Source: Plantago ovata | Lineage: Eukaryota; Streptophyta; Magnoliopsida; Lamiales; Plantaginaceae | Length of the DNA: 64,000 nucleotides | Direction of reading: 5' to 3' | Assembly (NCBI GenBank): GCA_028274465.1 | Contig: CM051455.1 | Coordinates: forward strand, 71,158,985-71,222,984 | Shown: piece after piece, positions 47,701 through 58,359 of the stretch | How positions within the stretch are numbered: the stretch's first letter is position 1 | Layout: each line of letters begins with the position of its first letter | The notes under the pieces: generated by a model | What the model was told of the DNA's origin: nothing | What the model saw: only the letters and a program-made list of their open reading frames with translations | Databases searched by the model: none | Made by a program: the position numbers and the translations under genes

Positions 47701-48961
47701 AAGTCCAAAGGACGACTGGCATCACTTCGACAACTCACCGGTTCCCATAGACACTTCGGTGTAGAGTATACATCGATGGGAGTGTCCGGTGGGTACTTCC
47801 ATTGTTCGATAATCCTTCTTTGAACAACTATGCGCAGTTATGGGAACATTTCTCGATTGTCCAACAATCCGTTCCGTGGCCGTGGGATCGGCTCACACTT
47901 GCTCCAACAAGTATAACCTCCACGCATACTAGTCTCATCTGGTTCATTCAGACCCCTACACCCGAGATGAACCTCGACTAGGAAGAGTTTGGGATAGATG
48001 ATAACTCACATAGCTCCCACTATTTGTGTGATCGGTCATCTATCCGAGGGGACATGTTTAATATCAATACAGACAGAAATAGAGATATGACATGCTGCAT
48101 GCCTAGTGTAATATAAATATGAAAGTGATACTCAATAGTAAAATGACAAACATATATCATATTACGTTGACCTGTGTAATAGTACATATATTCCCTCTAT
48201 AAGGGCTCCATGCCCTTAATAAGGACTGTCTCTAGGACATATACACTATCACGAGCAACTCTGAGAAGTCAATGTCCATTACCTTGGTGGGTGATCTACC
48301 TGTCGAAATCACCATCAAGAAGGTTGCTAAGTGCGAGTGTTGTAAGAATGAAGAACCTCCACTAGCCAAGGAACAAGAGAAGGACCTTGGTACTGATGAG
48401 AGTGAAGAGGAGCAAGAGGATCCCGAGCCACTCCCTCAAAGTTTCGATGTTAAGGTCGGGATTGGTGAACTTGAAGATGTTCGTGCTACACTAGACACGG
48501 GATCCTACTCTAATGTGCTCCCGATGAATGTGTTTGAGAAGAGTATCTTTGGAAAACTATCTGAGCATAAGGCTATTGTGCAACTGGCGGATGGATCCTT
48601 TATGAGACCCGAAGGCGTTGTGAAGAATGTATTGGTCAAGATTGGTGAAGCTTCTGTATACACCAATTTTTTAGTTATGCCGGCGTCTACACCTGGGATG
48701 GGGGATGTTGTTCTCTTGGGGCGAACGTTCTTGACCAAGCTACGCTCCGTGATAGACATCTACCGAAGAACTTGCACCATTGAGGTGGATGGCAAGCGAC
48801 ATATGTTGCGAGCCATATCTGACCCACCTGATCACTTCAATGCTTCTCACACTGTTAACTACTGTGGTCTTGCTGTCTATGTTCATTCTTATTCACAGGT
48901 TCGTGGCATGAGGAGAAGATCCATGAAGGGGAAGTCTAGTACCCCCAAGAAGAAGAGCTAG
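44755..48961 (+). pseudogene. gag-pro: Gypsy-A' gag and aspartic protease, interrupted by a solo LTR
   Basis: Same protein as at 9028-11187: gag core with RFYGLPREDVMGYLHDIDDF, KYFPHTLTTALKAQITGF and CPHHGFELS, and the CCHC knuckle CRICKNYGHGAHMC. The solo copia LTR (46176-48251) splits it after a KLPS segment. The aspartic protease with ATLDTGSYSN and VVLLGRTFL lies at about 48420-48760. A basic tail ends near 48961. A fossil with a few breaks. Confidence 0.9.
46176..48251 (-). mobile_element. solo LTR of the copia family, inserted in Gypsy-A' gag
   Basis: This 2,076-bp LTR has TG...CA ends and a perfect 5-bp duplication CGAGC (46171-46175 and 48252-48256). It is the reverse complement of the copia 3' LTR at 4237-5894 and extends past the point where that one is truncated. 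No internal copia sequence is present, as expected after LTR-LTR recombination. It gives the full length of this LTR family. Confidence 0.95.
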
Positions 48962-49227
48962 GCGCAAGAAGGAGTCGAGTCAAAGACTATAAACAATGGC
49001 GCTATCCGGGAGGCAACCCGGAGTTTTTATCTCTTTTTTACCGCTTTATTGCATGCATTCATACTTGAACAGTTTGCTTTTCTTATGTGAATTTGTTCGT
49101 CTCTGTGTCATATGTGCTTATGTTTGTGTTTGAGTGAACTTTTTCGAGTGGTTTTATGAGTAAAATGGTTTTCGAGGATTAAAAACCGCATTTTTTTTCG
49201 AAATTTTCATCTCCCCACCTCAGGAGG
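48962..49227 (+). other. Gypsy-A' non-coding spacer after protease
   Basis: Follows the protease frame; the counterpart in Gypsy-A is about 8766-9027. Both copies share a CGCTATCCGGGAGGCAACC string just after the gag-protease stop region. No coding sequence. Confidence 0.6.
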
Positions 49228-49336
49228 TGGGGGGCGAATCGCCCCCCATGTCCAAAGAGCTCCGCGCTCTCTGGACGTGCGGGGCGATTCGCCCCGCACG
49301 GGGCGACTCGACCCACACCAGGGGCGAATCGCCCCA
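49228..49336. repeat. GC-rich palindrome cluster, internal (Gypsy-A')
   Basis: GGGGCGAATCGCCCC, GGGGCGATTCGCCCC, GGGGCGACTCG and GGGGCGAATCGCCCC lie within 110 bp. They share the GANTC core with this element's LTR clusters, not the GGTTC core of Gypsy-A. Confidence 0.9.
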
Positions 49337-49566
49337 CGAATCTGGAGAAGTTAAAAACGCGAGAAAGCCCTCTCCTCATTTTCTTCATCTTCTTCACTTC
49401 TTACTCTCCAAAATCCGAAAAAAAAAACAAAAATACTTCAATCCTTCATAAAATCTTCAATCTTCCATCAAATTTGTGTTCTTTAGCTTCAATCGAAGCC
49501 CATTACGTGATCTTTCTTTTCATCCGAACAACTTTCACTCTAGTGCATTCGTTTTCCAGATCTCAG

Positions 49567-50107
49567 GTATCATCACATGAACCCTAATTTTTCAAATTTG
49601 GGGGTTTTCTGATTTGAGCTTCAATTAGGCTTATATGATGTATGGGTAGGTTGTTTGTGTGATTAGAAACGTTATTTACTATCAATTGCATGCTCAATTA
49701 TGCTTGGATTGTTGATTTGGGAATTTTTCTACTAGATGTTTTTATCTTGTTGTGCAATGTATCTTTTTCTTCGATTCCATACATATGATTGTGTTTACTG
49801 ATGTAATAATGATGGGTATGATGGTAGAATGCATAATTGTTGAGTATGAGGATTTATGATGCTAAAAATTTTCGCTACTATGGTATGAATTGAGCCTTAT
49901 TATTTAGGTTATTGGTTGTCTAGCACGAGCGTAATGCGATATGTACATGACGAAATTATTTTGGTGTGTTGCATATTAGTAGCTAGATTAGACATGAAGG
50001 ATTTGCGGAGTTCGATTGTTGATTTTATCACTCGTGTGTTTCGCTCTTACATTAGCATATGCATGAGTCAGTTTTGTGTCATACGAGATACTAACTGCTG
50101 TTTGTAG
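49567..50107 (+). other. intron-like segment in Gypsy-A'
   Basis: TCTCAG|GTATCATC at the left and ACTAACTGCTGTTTGTAG|GAACC at the right, with a usable branch-site string. The sister copy has the same borders and length within one base. The sequence before it (49340-49566) is CT-rich like a plant 5' UTR. Confidence 0.45.
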
Positions 50108-50519
50108 GAACCATGCCACAAAGGGAGAGAAGCACTCCCGTTTGGCTACTATGAAGTATTGGAGGGGGATCGATTACAACCATGTCAAGGAGAGTGATCT
50201 CGTTAGAGGTGCGTTCGAGCCACGGGCTTTTGCAACAACGTCGCGGTTTATCCAAAAGGAGGAGCGAGAATCCACCTGGAGTAAGGACTCCTATGCCTAT
50301 TCATGCACCACCGTAGGTATAGAAACAATTATTACGTCAGTAATCTATCACAAGGACTGCAAGGTTCGAGTGAATAGGAAGGCACCGGGACGACCTCACC
50401 ACAACGGATTCAGTCTTGAGTCGACAGAGGTGAGAAAGTTCCGAATCGCTAGCTTGGTTCCAAAACATAATGACATGAACACCCAACCCCTCTTAGGGGT
50501 ACCCCTTGACTGCCCCTAA
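50108..50519 (+). pseudogene. Gypsy-A' accessory ORF of unknown function
   Basis: Open over about 137 codons. Landmarks are KYWRGIDYNHVKESDLVRGA, SYAYSCTTVG, HKDCKVRVN and LVPKHNDMNTQPLLGVPLDC. The sister copy at 7528-7936 keeps the same frame landmarks and the same end. I recognise no retroviral or host family. Part of a fossil element. Confidence 0.5.
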
Positions 50520-50700
50520 AGGGAGCGCCATATAGACATCGGGGGCATCAACCGTAGAGAATTTGGTCGACATTGGAAAGAATGGAAGAAGACCTCTGAG
50601 TATCCGAGCAGCTTACTGTAACCTCCTCCTCGGGGTGTAAAACGTTGGAGAGGGAGGCTCTAATAACACTGCTCTTTTCCCTTCAACAGTTCACAACCTA

Positions 50701-50919
50701 TTGGAGAGATACCGGATGGACGATTCCATAACAGCGGCGGCTAATCTTGAGGATTCTCTTCGACAATGCAACTCTACTGGTGACGATGGTGATGACAGTA
50801 GTGACAATGAAGACCATAGGGACAATGAGGATGCCATGAATACTGATGGAGGAGTTGGCCCTATCCGATCTATTAATGGAACTACCACCACCATCATGAG
50901 CTCCGATGATCACCTATAA
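50701..50919 (+). pseudogene. Gypsy-A' acidic accessory ORF, 72 aa
   Basis: DDSITAAANLEDS, then GDDGDDSSDNEDHRDNED. It corresponds to 7140-7349. It follows a CCCTTCAACAG acceptor-like string at about 50683-50690, so it could be a further exon of the accessory unit (inference). Confidence 0.4.
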
Positions 50920-52475
50920 GGCCCCTCGAGCAGTCTCAATACCTTACATCCAGCATACTCAGCCGACCGAGGCCAAACCACGCGGTAACATCTAGTATCA
51001 CATCTTAATTCCTCATTTTCTTACTGCTAGGGACTAGCTTTAAATTCATGAGGGGGGATGGGATTTAAGTGAACTAGTGTTGTTAGTTTGGAGCTTGCCA
51101 TTGATGGTTTAGAGCTTGGCATTGGTAGGATGAGTATAGTACCTTGCATGTTTATCCGTCTGCATTTGCACGTCTACTGCTTTCTTAGTTTTTAGTTGCA
51201 TTCACTACATTCATCCTAGGATAGTCTTGCATGTTTTATGTGGAGTTTATTGCCAAATTTTTTGAACTTTTTTATTTGGTAGATTAACTAATTATGACAT
51301 TAATCATATGCTTCATCTCTATGAATTTGTTTGAGGTTTTTCTCGCTTGGGTTGTCACATTTATGTATTGCACTTAGTTAAGCTTGGTAGTCTCGACATC
51401 ACTTAGTTGTGTTTTCTCTACTGCGGTTCACGAAGGCCTTTATAATAGGATGATGCATGTTAGGGTCCTATGGTTGTTTTCCCGAGTAGTTATGTACCTA
51501 AGAGGCAACAAGTCTTCACCTTGCTTTGAGATTGCTAAATGCCTAGGAAGGAGGTAGTGTGAAATTGTGTGATCCTTTGTTTGCAACCGATTCTTCCGAA
51601 TAGGTTTGGGGAGGGGGTTACGCTTTCATTAGACTTGTTTTTCATTTTTTAGTGTGTGTTGTGAGTTTATTTTTCTTTCGTAAATTTTGTACTCCAACCT
51701 ATTCTTTCGAATAGGTTTGGGGAGGTCGTTTGTGAGTTATTTTTGTTTCTTTTTCGTTGTGCTACTGCTGGCTAAAATAATCGAAAAAAAAAAGAAAAAT
51801 TCCAGAAAAAAAAAAGACTGGAAAAGAAAAAAAAAAGAAAAAAAAAAAAAGACCCCAAAAAGGCAAAGAAGGGTCCAAAAAAAGTCAAAAAGCAGTTTAG
51901 CAAAGTGTTGTGTCTCATTTTTCAATTCTTGTAATGTTCGTAATCGTGTTGTAATTTTTGTCTTTTTGTTTGAGTGTCATCTGTTCTAGACCACCCTCGT
52001 CCTGCCATTCAGGAATTGGTGAATAGCTTGAGGCTTTGCTTGAGAGATGGGTAGAATAGGGGAGTGTTATCTTTTTAGGGAACCCTCCTTCGTTTGATGA
52101 GAGCCAGTATTGGTTCGACCTCTTTGAGGAAAAGTCTTAACTTGGTGAACAGCAGTAAGCCCTCAGTTTCATAGGCACGAGACAACCATTCGTATTCTAA
52201 CATGTTTCATTACGTCGTCAATGACTAGGTCCAGGTAGAGAATGTTACGAGAGACTATCTTGTCTTGACATAAGTGCTTATGTGAATGTGTATGAGTCAA
52301 TCGAGGCATTCTTCAACCCATATTCATGTTTTGATTTGTATGGTTCTTGTTCATATGTTTTTTGATAGATTCAATAGATTAGTTCATTTCATTTGGCATG
52401 AGACTCCATTTTTTGTGTTGCATTGTTTTTTGCATTAGAGTCTAGCTTAGTTGCTTGAGGACAAGCAAAGGTCCG
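50920..52475 (+). other. Gypsy-A' 3' internal non-coding part with A/G-rich tract
   Basis: No coding sequence. The A/G tract lies at about 51776-51900 and has a counterpart at 6689-6830. The end of the region is well conserved with Gypsy-A (GCTTGAGGACAAGCAAAGGT just before the polypurine tract). Confidence 0.65.
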
Positions 52476-52487
52476 GTTCGGGGAGTT

Positions 52488-53663
52488 TGATGAACGTCTA
52501 TTTTACACTTTCATTTGAGTCTTTTTCACCTATTTTAGTTATCCTCTATGTTAATTTAGCTATATTTTAGTGCATTTTATTAGAATAGTGTCACGTTTCC
52601 CTTTAGTTTGTATTTTATAGGTTTGGGTGAAAAATGAGGTTTTCCGGGCAATTATATTGAAGTAGACAAGGAATTGGTGTTCCGAAGGCCTAATTGGAGT
52701 ATCCAGAAGATTCCGGATAGGATTTGAAGTCTAGGGGTGGAGTCTGAAGGCTAAAAGGTCACTAGAAGGCAAAAACCGAGTCCGAAAAGGAAAAGAAGTC
52801 CAAAAACGCGTCGAAAACGCGTTTCAGCCGAAAAAACCTCCGGGGCGAGTCGCCCGGGACGTGGGGCGAATCGCCCGGTGTGTGGGGCGACTCGCCCCAC
52901 ACCTGCCGAATCACTATATATAGTTGCTCAGTTTTCTCCGTTTTTCATACTTTCTCAGACCTTTTCTCTCACCTTTCTCATTAGTTTTAGGTAGGAATTC
53001 TCGAGAGCCTGTTCTGGGGATTCTTAGCTTAGGAGATACTTTTTCTTAGCGTTTTGGAGCTTGTAAGATCGCGATTCTTCGGAGATTGACAACCTTCGGT
53101 AACATTGTATCTTACAGTTTTTATATTTATATTTATTTATCTTTCAACATGTTTTCATTCAATCTTGCTATGATTTCTGTTGATTGCATGACATCTATGA
53201 GTAGCTAAACTTCTCGTTGGTGATAGTATGTGATTTCTTAGCGAAGGGTTAATAATTATGCTAATGGCTATATCGCGCATTATAGTTTGAGTTATTGCTT
53301 TATTTCTTTGATCTATCTAAAACCTATATCTTCGTAGTGTTGAATAATTACGGAACACAATTGGACAATTCATTGATCAAAGATCTCTATGCAAAACCGG
53401 GGACTTCATGCATGATTATTAACCTGCTATGCTTTGAATGACCATACTATCACCAATCTCCATTATCTGTTAAGAAAAACCTTTGCTAAGTCGTCTGTTG
53501 ATTTATATTCTTAAGTTAGATTAGATAAAGCTAGTTATAGTCCTTAGAGATCGACACTCGAGGTCATTCTACTGCTACACTACGGTTCTCGTTGTAGTTG
53601 TGAATTGCCTTTGGCTAAATACAAATTTATTTGATTAATTGAGTCTGACAAACCTGTTCATCA
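52488..53663 (+). repeat. Gypsy-A' 3' LTR
   Basis: It starts TGATGAACG after the polypurine tract (GGTTCGGGGAGTT, 52475-52487) and ends TTCATCA. The palindrome cluster is at 52841-52900 and the TATA box at about 52914-52922. Confidence 0.93.
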
Positions 53664-56600
53664 AGCATGTATGAGAATGTAATTGTTTATACATCAGTAG
53701 GAGCAAAAAAATAATATTAGGTGTTGTAAATGAATAGCTATGCTTATTCTTACGAGTTGCGTTGACATGGCACCGTTGGTGGATAAACAACTTTGAACTT
53801 GTGCCACTGCTTATGTTTGAAACTTCCTAATTTCATTAACGTGGTTGTCTCCTCAAGTATCGTCACCTGCACGTAATGTCATGGTCCTTCATTTGATTTA
53901 TATACTACTTGTATATACTGTGCATGGGATATACTAGTACTATACACCTCTATTATTTAAGAAATAATCTTACCGCATTCAGAGCCAACTCGAGTCTGCT
54001 ACTGTCTGCCTGTACTAGTTTATCATCGGTGTCACAAATTTCTAGTTTTGCCCCATCGAAATTCACCCGGCACACGAAGAAATGGTTGAGTTGCAGTAAT
54101 GGTATGGATATTGTGGAGCACTCTGACGGAGTTCCCCGGAAATTCTTTATTTTGCCTTTCAAATTGGTCTGCCTTTTCCGTTTAGGCATCATATTATTTC
54201 CAGTGTCATGCTTCAGATATTAGAAATCATAGGAAAAAAGAATGAAAAAATTATACATGGGAAGTTGCATAATTCTGTTTGTTGAATAGTGTAATTGAAG
54301 TTGAAGACTTACACATAACTGCATAGGCAACACCCAGTGGTTGGTGTCGACATATCTGAACTCCACTTATGATCTTTGTATGTTTAAATGTTGTGGAATC
54401 GTAGCATTATAAGTACGTACTTTCAATTGATTAAAACACTGAAGTAGACAAGTAATCAACGTATGTAATGTAAGTATAAAAGACCTTACCTCGTCAAATA
54501 GATATTCACTATCGTTCAGGCCCTTCATATGCTCTCTACTTATGAGTATCTCATTTCCATACCGAACCAAAAATTCCCTGGTTGGCAGGGAATGGAAATG
54601 TTACCTAAAACTGATCATGCCAAATTAAAAATTAAAAGAAAGAAGACAAGATGTTTTGTAAACAGACCTCTCATTTCCTCTATGTCTATTGGATGGTCCT
54701 CCATATTTGGTTAGATAGGTGTTAAGTTCCGTATGATTAAGTGCCAAAGTGTCACATATCGATTTATAAATGTCATCTCCCGACATTTTCGCACTTGGAA
54801 ACCAACCCATACAAACCTGCCTATTATTTCCCTGATTGGGCGTGACATTCTTAAATTTGTGCTCGTCAGAATATTTATCTTCACCTGGACTCGACTTAAC
54901 CACATAAGTTTCTATGTGTTTTCTGGAATGAATGTCAAGCTGCGGAGTCGAAATGTTTTCACTGATCCGTTAGGAATCAACAGCCACATCTGCCTTGTTT
55001 CTGGAAAGAGTACTGCCAGGCTGCGGAGCCACATTATCATATTTGGGATTGATGGGAATCAATTTTCACCCCTGCTCTCATCGATAACTCAAGTTCTTGA
55101 CCGACATTGGTCTTGGACAGATTATTGAGGCGCTGGTGAGCCACATTCTTATCCTTGTTCTTGTTTATTTCAACTCTCACACCTGCACTCGTCGATACCC
55201 CAGGTTCTTGACTTTCCTGCGGAGTCACATTCTTACCATTGGGCTTTCCCTGTTGCCCAATCACACAGTCACTGTACTCTGACTTGTTTTTATTGCATTG
55301 GTTTCGCAGAGTACCAGTCAAGCCTTCTTTGATAGTATCTCTTGCTGCTGCCGCGGCCAAGCGTGGCATGTCCTCCAGATTCTCTTTCACTTTCTCCAAC
55401 TTTGTAATGATCGTATATCCCAACTGCAAGTCTTTAAAAGAATTTGGCCATATGATATCTGCAAGCTCATCCAGAGTTTGTTGCGGATCTCGCGTGCCCA
55501 TTGCAGGGGGGACAAAGTGCATATCATTCCTGGACCTCTTAGACCCGTTATCTGAATCTTCGTATCTATCAGACGTAGTTTGGTCTTCATCAGAATCTCC
55601 GTCTTTCGTGCAATGTATGTCGGAAATCGATATGCCTTCTCCCTCCGCCTCTGGGTCAGACTGATCCCTGATTACAAAGTTAGTGGTTGCCCCGTTCACC
55701 ACGCAAGCCTGAAACATTCAAAAGAGTCTTAGAAAAAATGTTGAGCTCTTGTAGTTAAACAATTAAAAACAGAAACATGAGAAAATCACTGTATATGAAA
55801 TTACTACTACAGCAAGAAAGGTTATGACCTTTGGATACTTGTACAATTGTTCGGAAGATTGTTTAAAAAGTCATGCATGATGCCACGGACTAATTTCCTA
55901 GTGAGCTGTTCAACGTACGACATGTCACTCGAGAGGCATACCTTATGCCCTCTCGATTTAGATGGAGACACTAGTGAAAAGAAGAGGACCTGACAGCAAT
56001 TCAATAAAGCATAATTCACGATCCCATCATGCTAAATAATCAGACAAATGGCAGGTGTCAAAGAAATTTGATTGTACCTCCAACAGAAATGGGCATGCAG
56101 TCATATAGGTTGGTTTTTTTTGATATGCGGCCACGGCTTCGTTCGTTGTCTCTCTTATAAACTTTGCCCAATTCTTTTTATGTAAGTTCTCCATATAAAC
56201 CAGGAGGTTTAGAAATTTTCAATGTAAATTAAGGGACATCTCCGGAAATAGTAACACTCCAAAAGCATATACAAGGTACTGCAACTCGAACACTTGATCA
56301 TTTTTACCACCTTGCTCCAAAACTCTACGTAAATCGCTCATAACTACCCTATCGTATTGGTTAAAACTGAAATGACTATTGAAATTTTCATAACCAGTTT
56401 TGTCAGTTTCATCTATGATGATTTCCTGCCGTATTTATGGAACCCCTAGGGCGCTTCCAACCAAAGCATCAGTGACATGAAACGTCAGGTCATTGACTCT
56501 CAAGACACTTGCAACTGGATTATAATTTCGAATTAACCAATGCACCAGGTCCCTGGTGGTGTTTTTCAAAGTTAATCTTGGTTATACCTTCAAAACAACT

Positions 56601-57096
56601 CCCCTTAAAGACCTCTGCTAGTCTATCTTTAACTTTGGTGTTCAGCGTTGACAGTTGCGTAATACTCATCCGTGTAGAATACGTTACCTATTCATCGTGA
56701 TTGTAACAAATGAGAACATATAAGATTCACGGTACTAATTACTTTCGAAATAAAAACATGACCTGCCACCTTGTCTGATGACGAAGACGAGTTGGATTTG
56801 CGACTCTCCCTAATTATCTGAGCCTTGGGGGGCTGTGATGTAGGTTTTGCCGAGGTTGTCGGGTGTACATCCGTTACCTGCCTAGCCTGTTCGGGAAGGT
56901 GTGTATCATTGGGTTTCGTTGGATACACATGATTATGACTGCTCTCCCTACAAAATTAACACATGAAAAAATGAAAATTTGATTAGAGTGTAACAGAAAC
57001 AATACAATAACCATGCAAACAAGTTGACAATCAAAATACTTACATCACTAACTTTGGTATTGAGAGAATACTTTGGACTATTAGGTCTGCAAACAT

Positions 57097-57560
57097 GGTG
57101 TAACCTATTTCAAATAAGAAGCATTAATGAATGAACTGAACATATACAAAAAAACAAAACAAATTGTAAACCGATTCGAGTAACATGAATAGAATGCACC
57201 GATTCTAAGTCTGAAAACACTGTTAATCAAACAATCTGGACACGCGCGCACACAATCACACTTTCTATGAAGCATGATGGGGAACAATTACATAAAAAAA
57301 CTTCGATTCAAGCATATCGAGTAACAATCCAACATCACTAACCTAATGTGTACTCACAATTTGAATCGACAATTGGAAATATAAATTGACCAAAAGTATA
57401 ACGACGGAGAGTTAAATTAAAAATTAAAAATTAAAAAGAGGCGGTTGATCACCAAAACCCTGAAAGCGCTGCCGAGGTTTGAATGATCGACTGTTTTGAG
57501 GCTGAATGACGGAGAGCGTAGATGATTGGGACGAGATTTGTCCAGTGACTTTATGAATGG
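57097..57560 (-). other. 5' UTR and promoter region of the Ulp1-like gene
   Basis: A TTTGAAATAG|GTTACACC acceptor lies eight bases before the ATG at 57096, so a 5' UTR intron is likely, with a first exon near 57360-57540. No other feature. Confidence 0.45.
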
Positions 57561-58359
57561 GCTCTTTGTTTTTTTTTAACCATTTTTTATTACTAGGCGG
57601 TTCGGTTCACATAATGGTCCTAATGGGTTCGGTTCGGTTCACACAGTGCATGGCCACCCGTCTCAGGGCTAGGAGAGTTTTTTTTTTGGGGGGGTGGACC
57701 ATTCACAGTATTTTATTAACAAAATCAGATTCCCTAAACCTTGTATGGACCACTGATGGAGAACAGGAATTAGGCAGCGGGCCTAATTGCTATATTATTG
57801 TTTTGGTGTCTTTATTTTATATTTATTAAAGTTATATTTTGGTTTATTGTTTCTAGGTCCTTGATTGGGTTTTGATTATATTTAAAGAGTTGCTTAGGTT
57901 GGGTTTTATTATTATTATTATTCCAGTTTATGATAAAACAGACGCATTGCCTTTGCCTGTGTGCGTTTGAAGCTTTGCTTCGTTTTGATGGCTTGTTTGC
58001 GATGTACTACTGTAGGGGATTCTAGTAGCTTATCCCCGTGGTTCCCCATTTACCACGGGGGTAAATGGGGAACCATTACTAATCCTCGCTTTGCCGCTTC
58101 GAAAAAAAGAATTGTTTTACACACAACAATATATGCACTTAGACTTTCTAGTTCATACTTGAGACTTTAGGTATTCAATGGTTTCTTAGAAACATTAATT
58201 TTACAGCTTTGGTTTGTCATCCACGTGGTGAAATATATCTTCTAGCAATCATTCTAAATCACTGTTTTTCACCACATTTACAGTCACCACTAACTCTCAT
58301 CTACTCTCTGTCTCTTGAATTTTTAGTGCAAAGAAGTTGAAAGGTCCATCTCTGATAAA
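57561..58359. other. intergenic between divergent genes
   Basis: A short GGTTCGGTTC repeat region (57600-57640), an (ATT)n run near 57909-57923 and an inverted CCCCGTGG/CCACGGGG pair near 58035-58060. This is the presumed promoter of the PB1-like gene at 58360. No coding sequence. Confidence 0.4.

Larger units (their letters stand above)
43408..53663 (+). mobile_element. Gypsy-A': second copy of the Gypsy-A family, inside an intron of the Ulp1-like gene
   Basis: The 5-bp target duplication AGCAT flanks it (43403-43407 and 53664-53668). LTRs are 43408-44579 (1,172 bp) and 52488-53663 (1,176 bp). The interior holds gag and protease (44755-48961), interrupted by a solo copia LTR, then a 3.5-kb region with palindromes, an intron-like segment, accessory frames and an A/G-rich tract. 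No RT, RNase H or integrase is seen. The LTRs differ by roughly 35-45 changes (about 3 %, hand count), so it is older than Gypsy-B. A fossil with a few breaks besides the inserted LTR. Confidence 0.95.
42377..57096 (-). pseudogene. Ulp1-like (C48) cysteine protease gene with PB1-like C-terminal tail, intron hosting Gypsy-A'
   Basis: The ATG at 57096 (MFADLIVQSILSIPKLV) is split by an intron after codon 17. N-terminal exons (about 56950-56078) show the plant pattern seen before Ulp1 domains: LVHWLIRNYNPVASVLRVND, then HKKNWAKFIRETTNEAVAAY and TYMTACPFLLE. A charged linker follows (55989-54625). The protease part reads ISREHMKGLNDSEYL (about 54530), LNHFFVCRVNFDGAKLEICD (catalytic His and Asp, about 54060), and VPCQRNS at the exon end near 53759. 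Exon NSTECGVYTCLFL (about 43395-43315) supplies the Cys. The tail (43198-43147, then 42857-42377) ends with a PB1-like domain. Defects: a frame change at an A run near 56560, in-frame TAA near 56436 and TGA near 56226, and a frame change near 55040. The C-terminal half is clean. It is decayed, or the N-terminal exons are mis-read. Confidence 0.65.

Noticed and set aside
53909-55664. Plus-strand open frames opposite the Ulp1-like gene
   Set aside because: Minus-strand exons with Ulp1 motifs and proper splice borders explain the region better.
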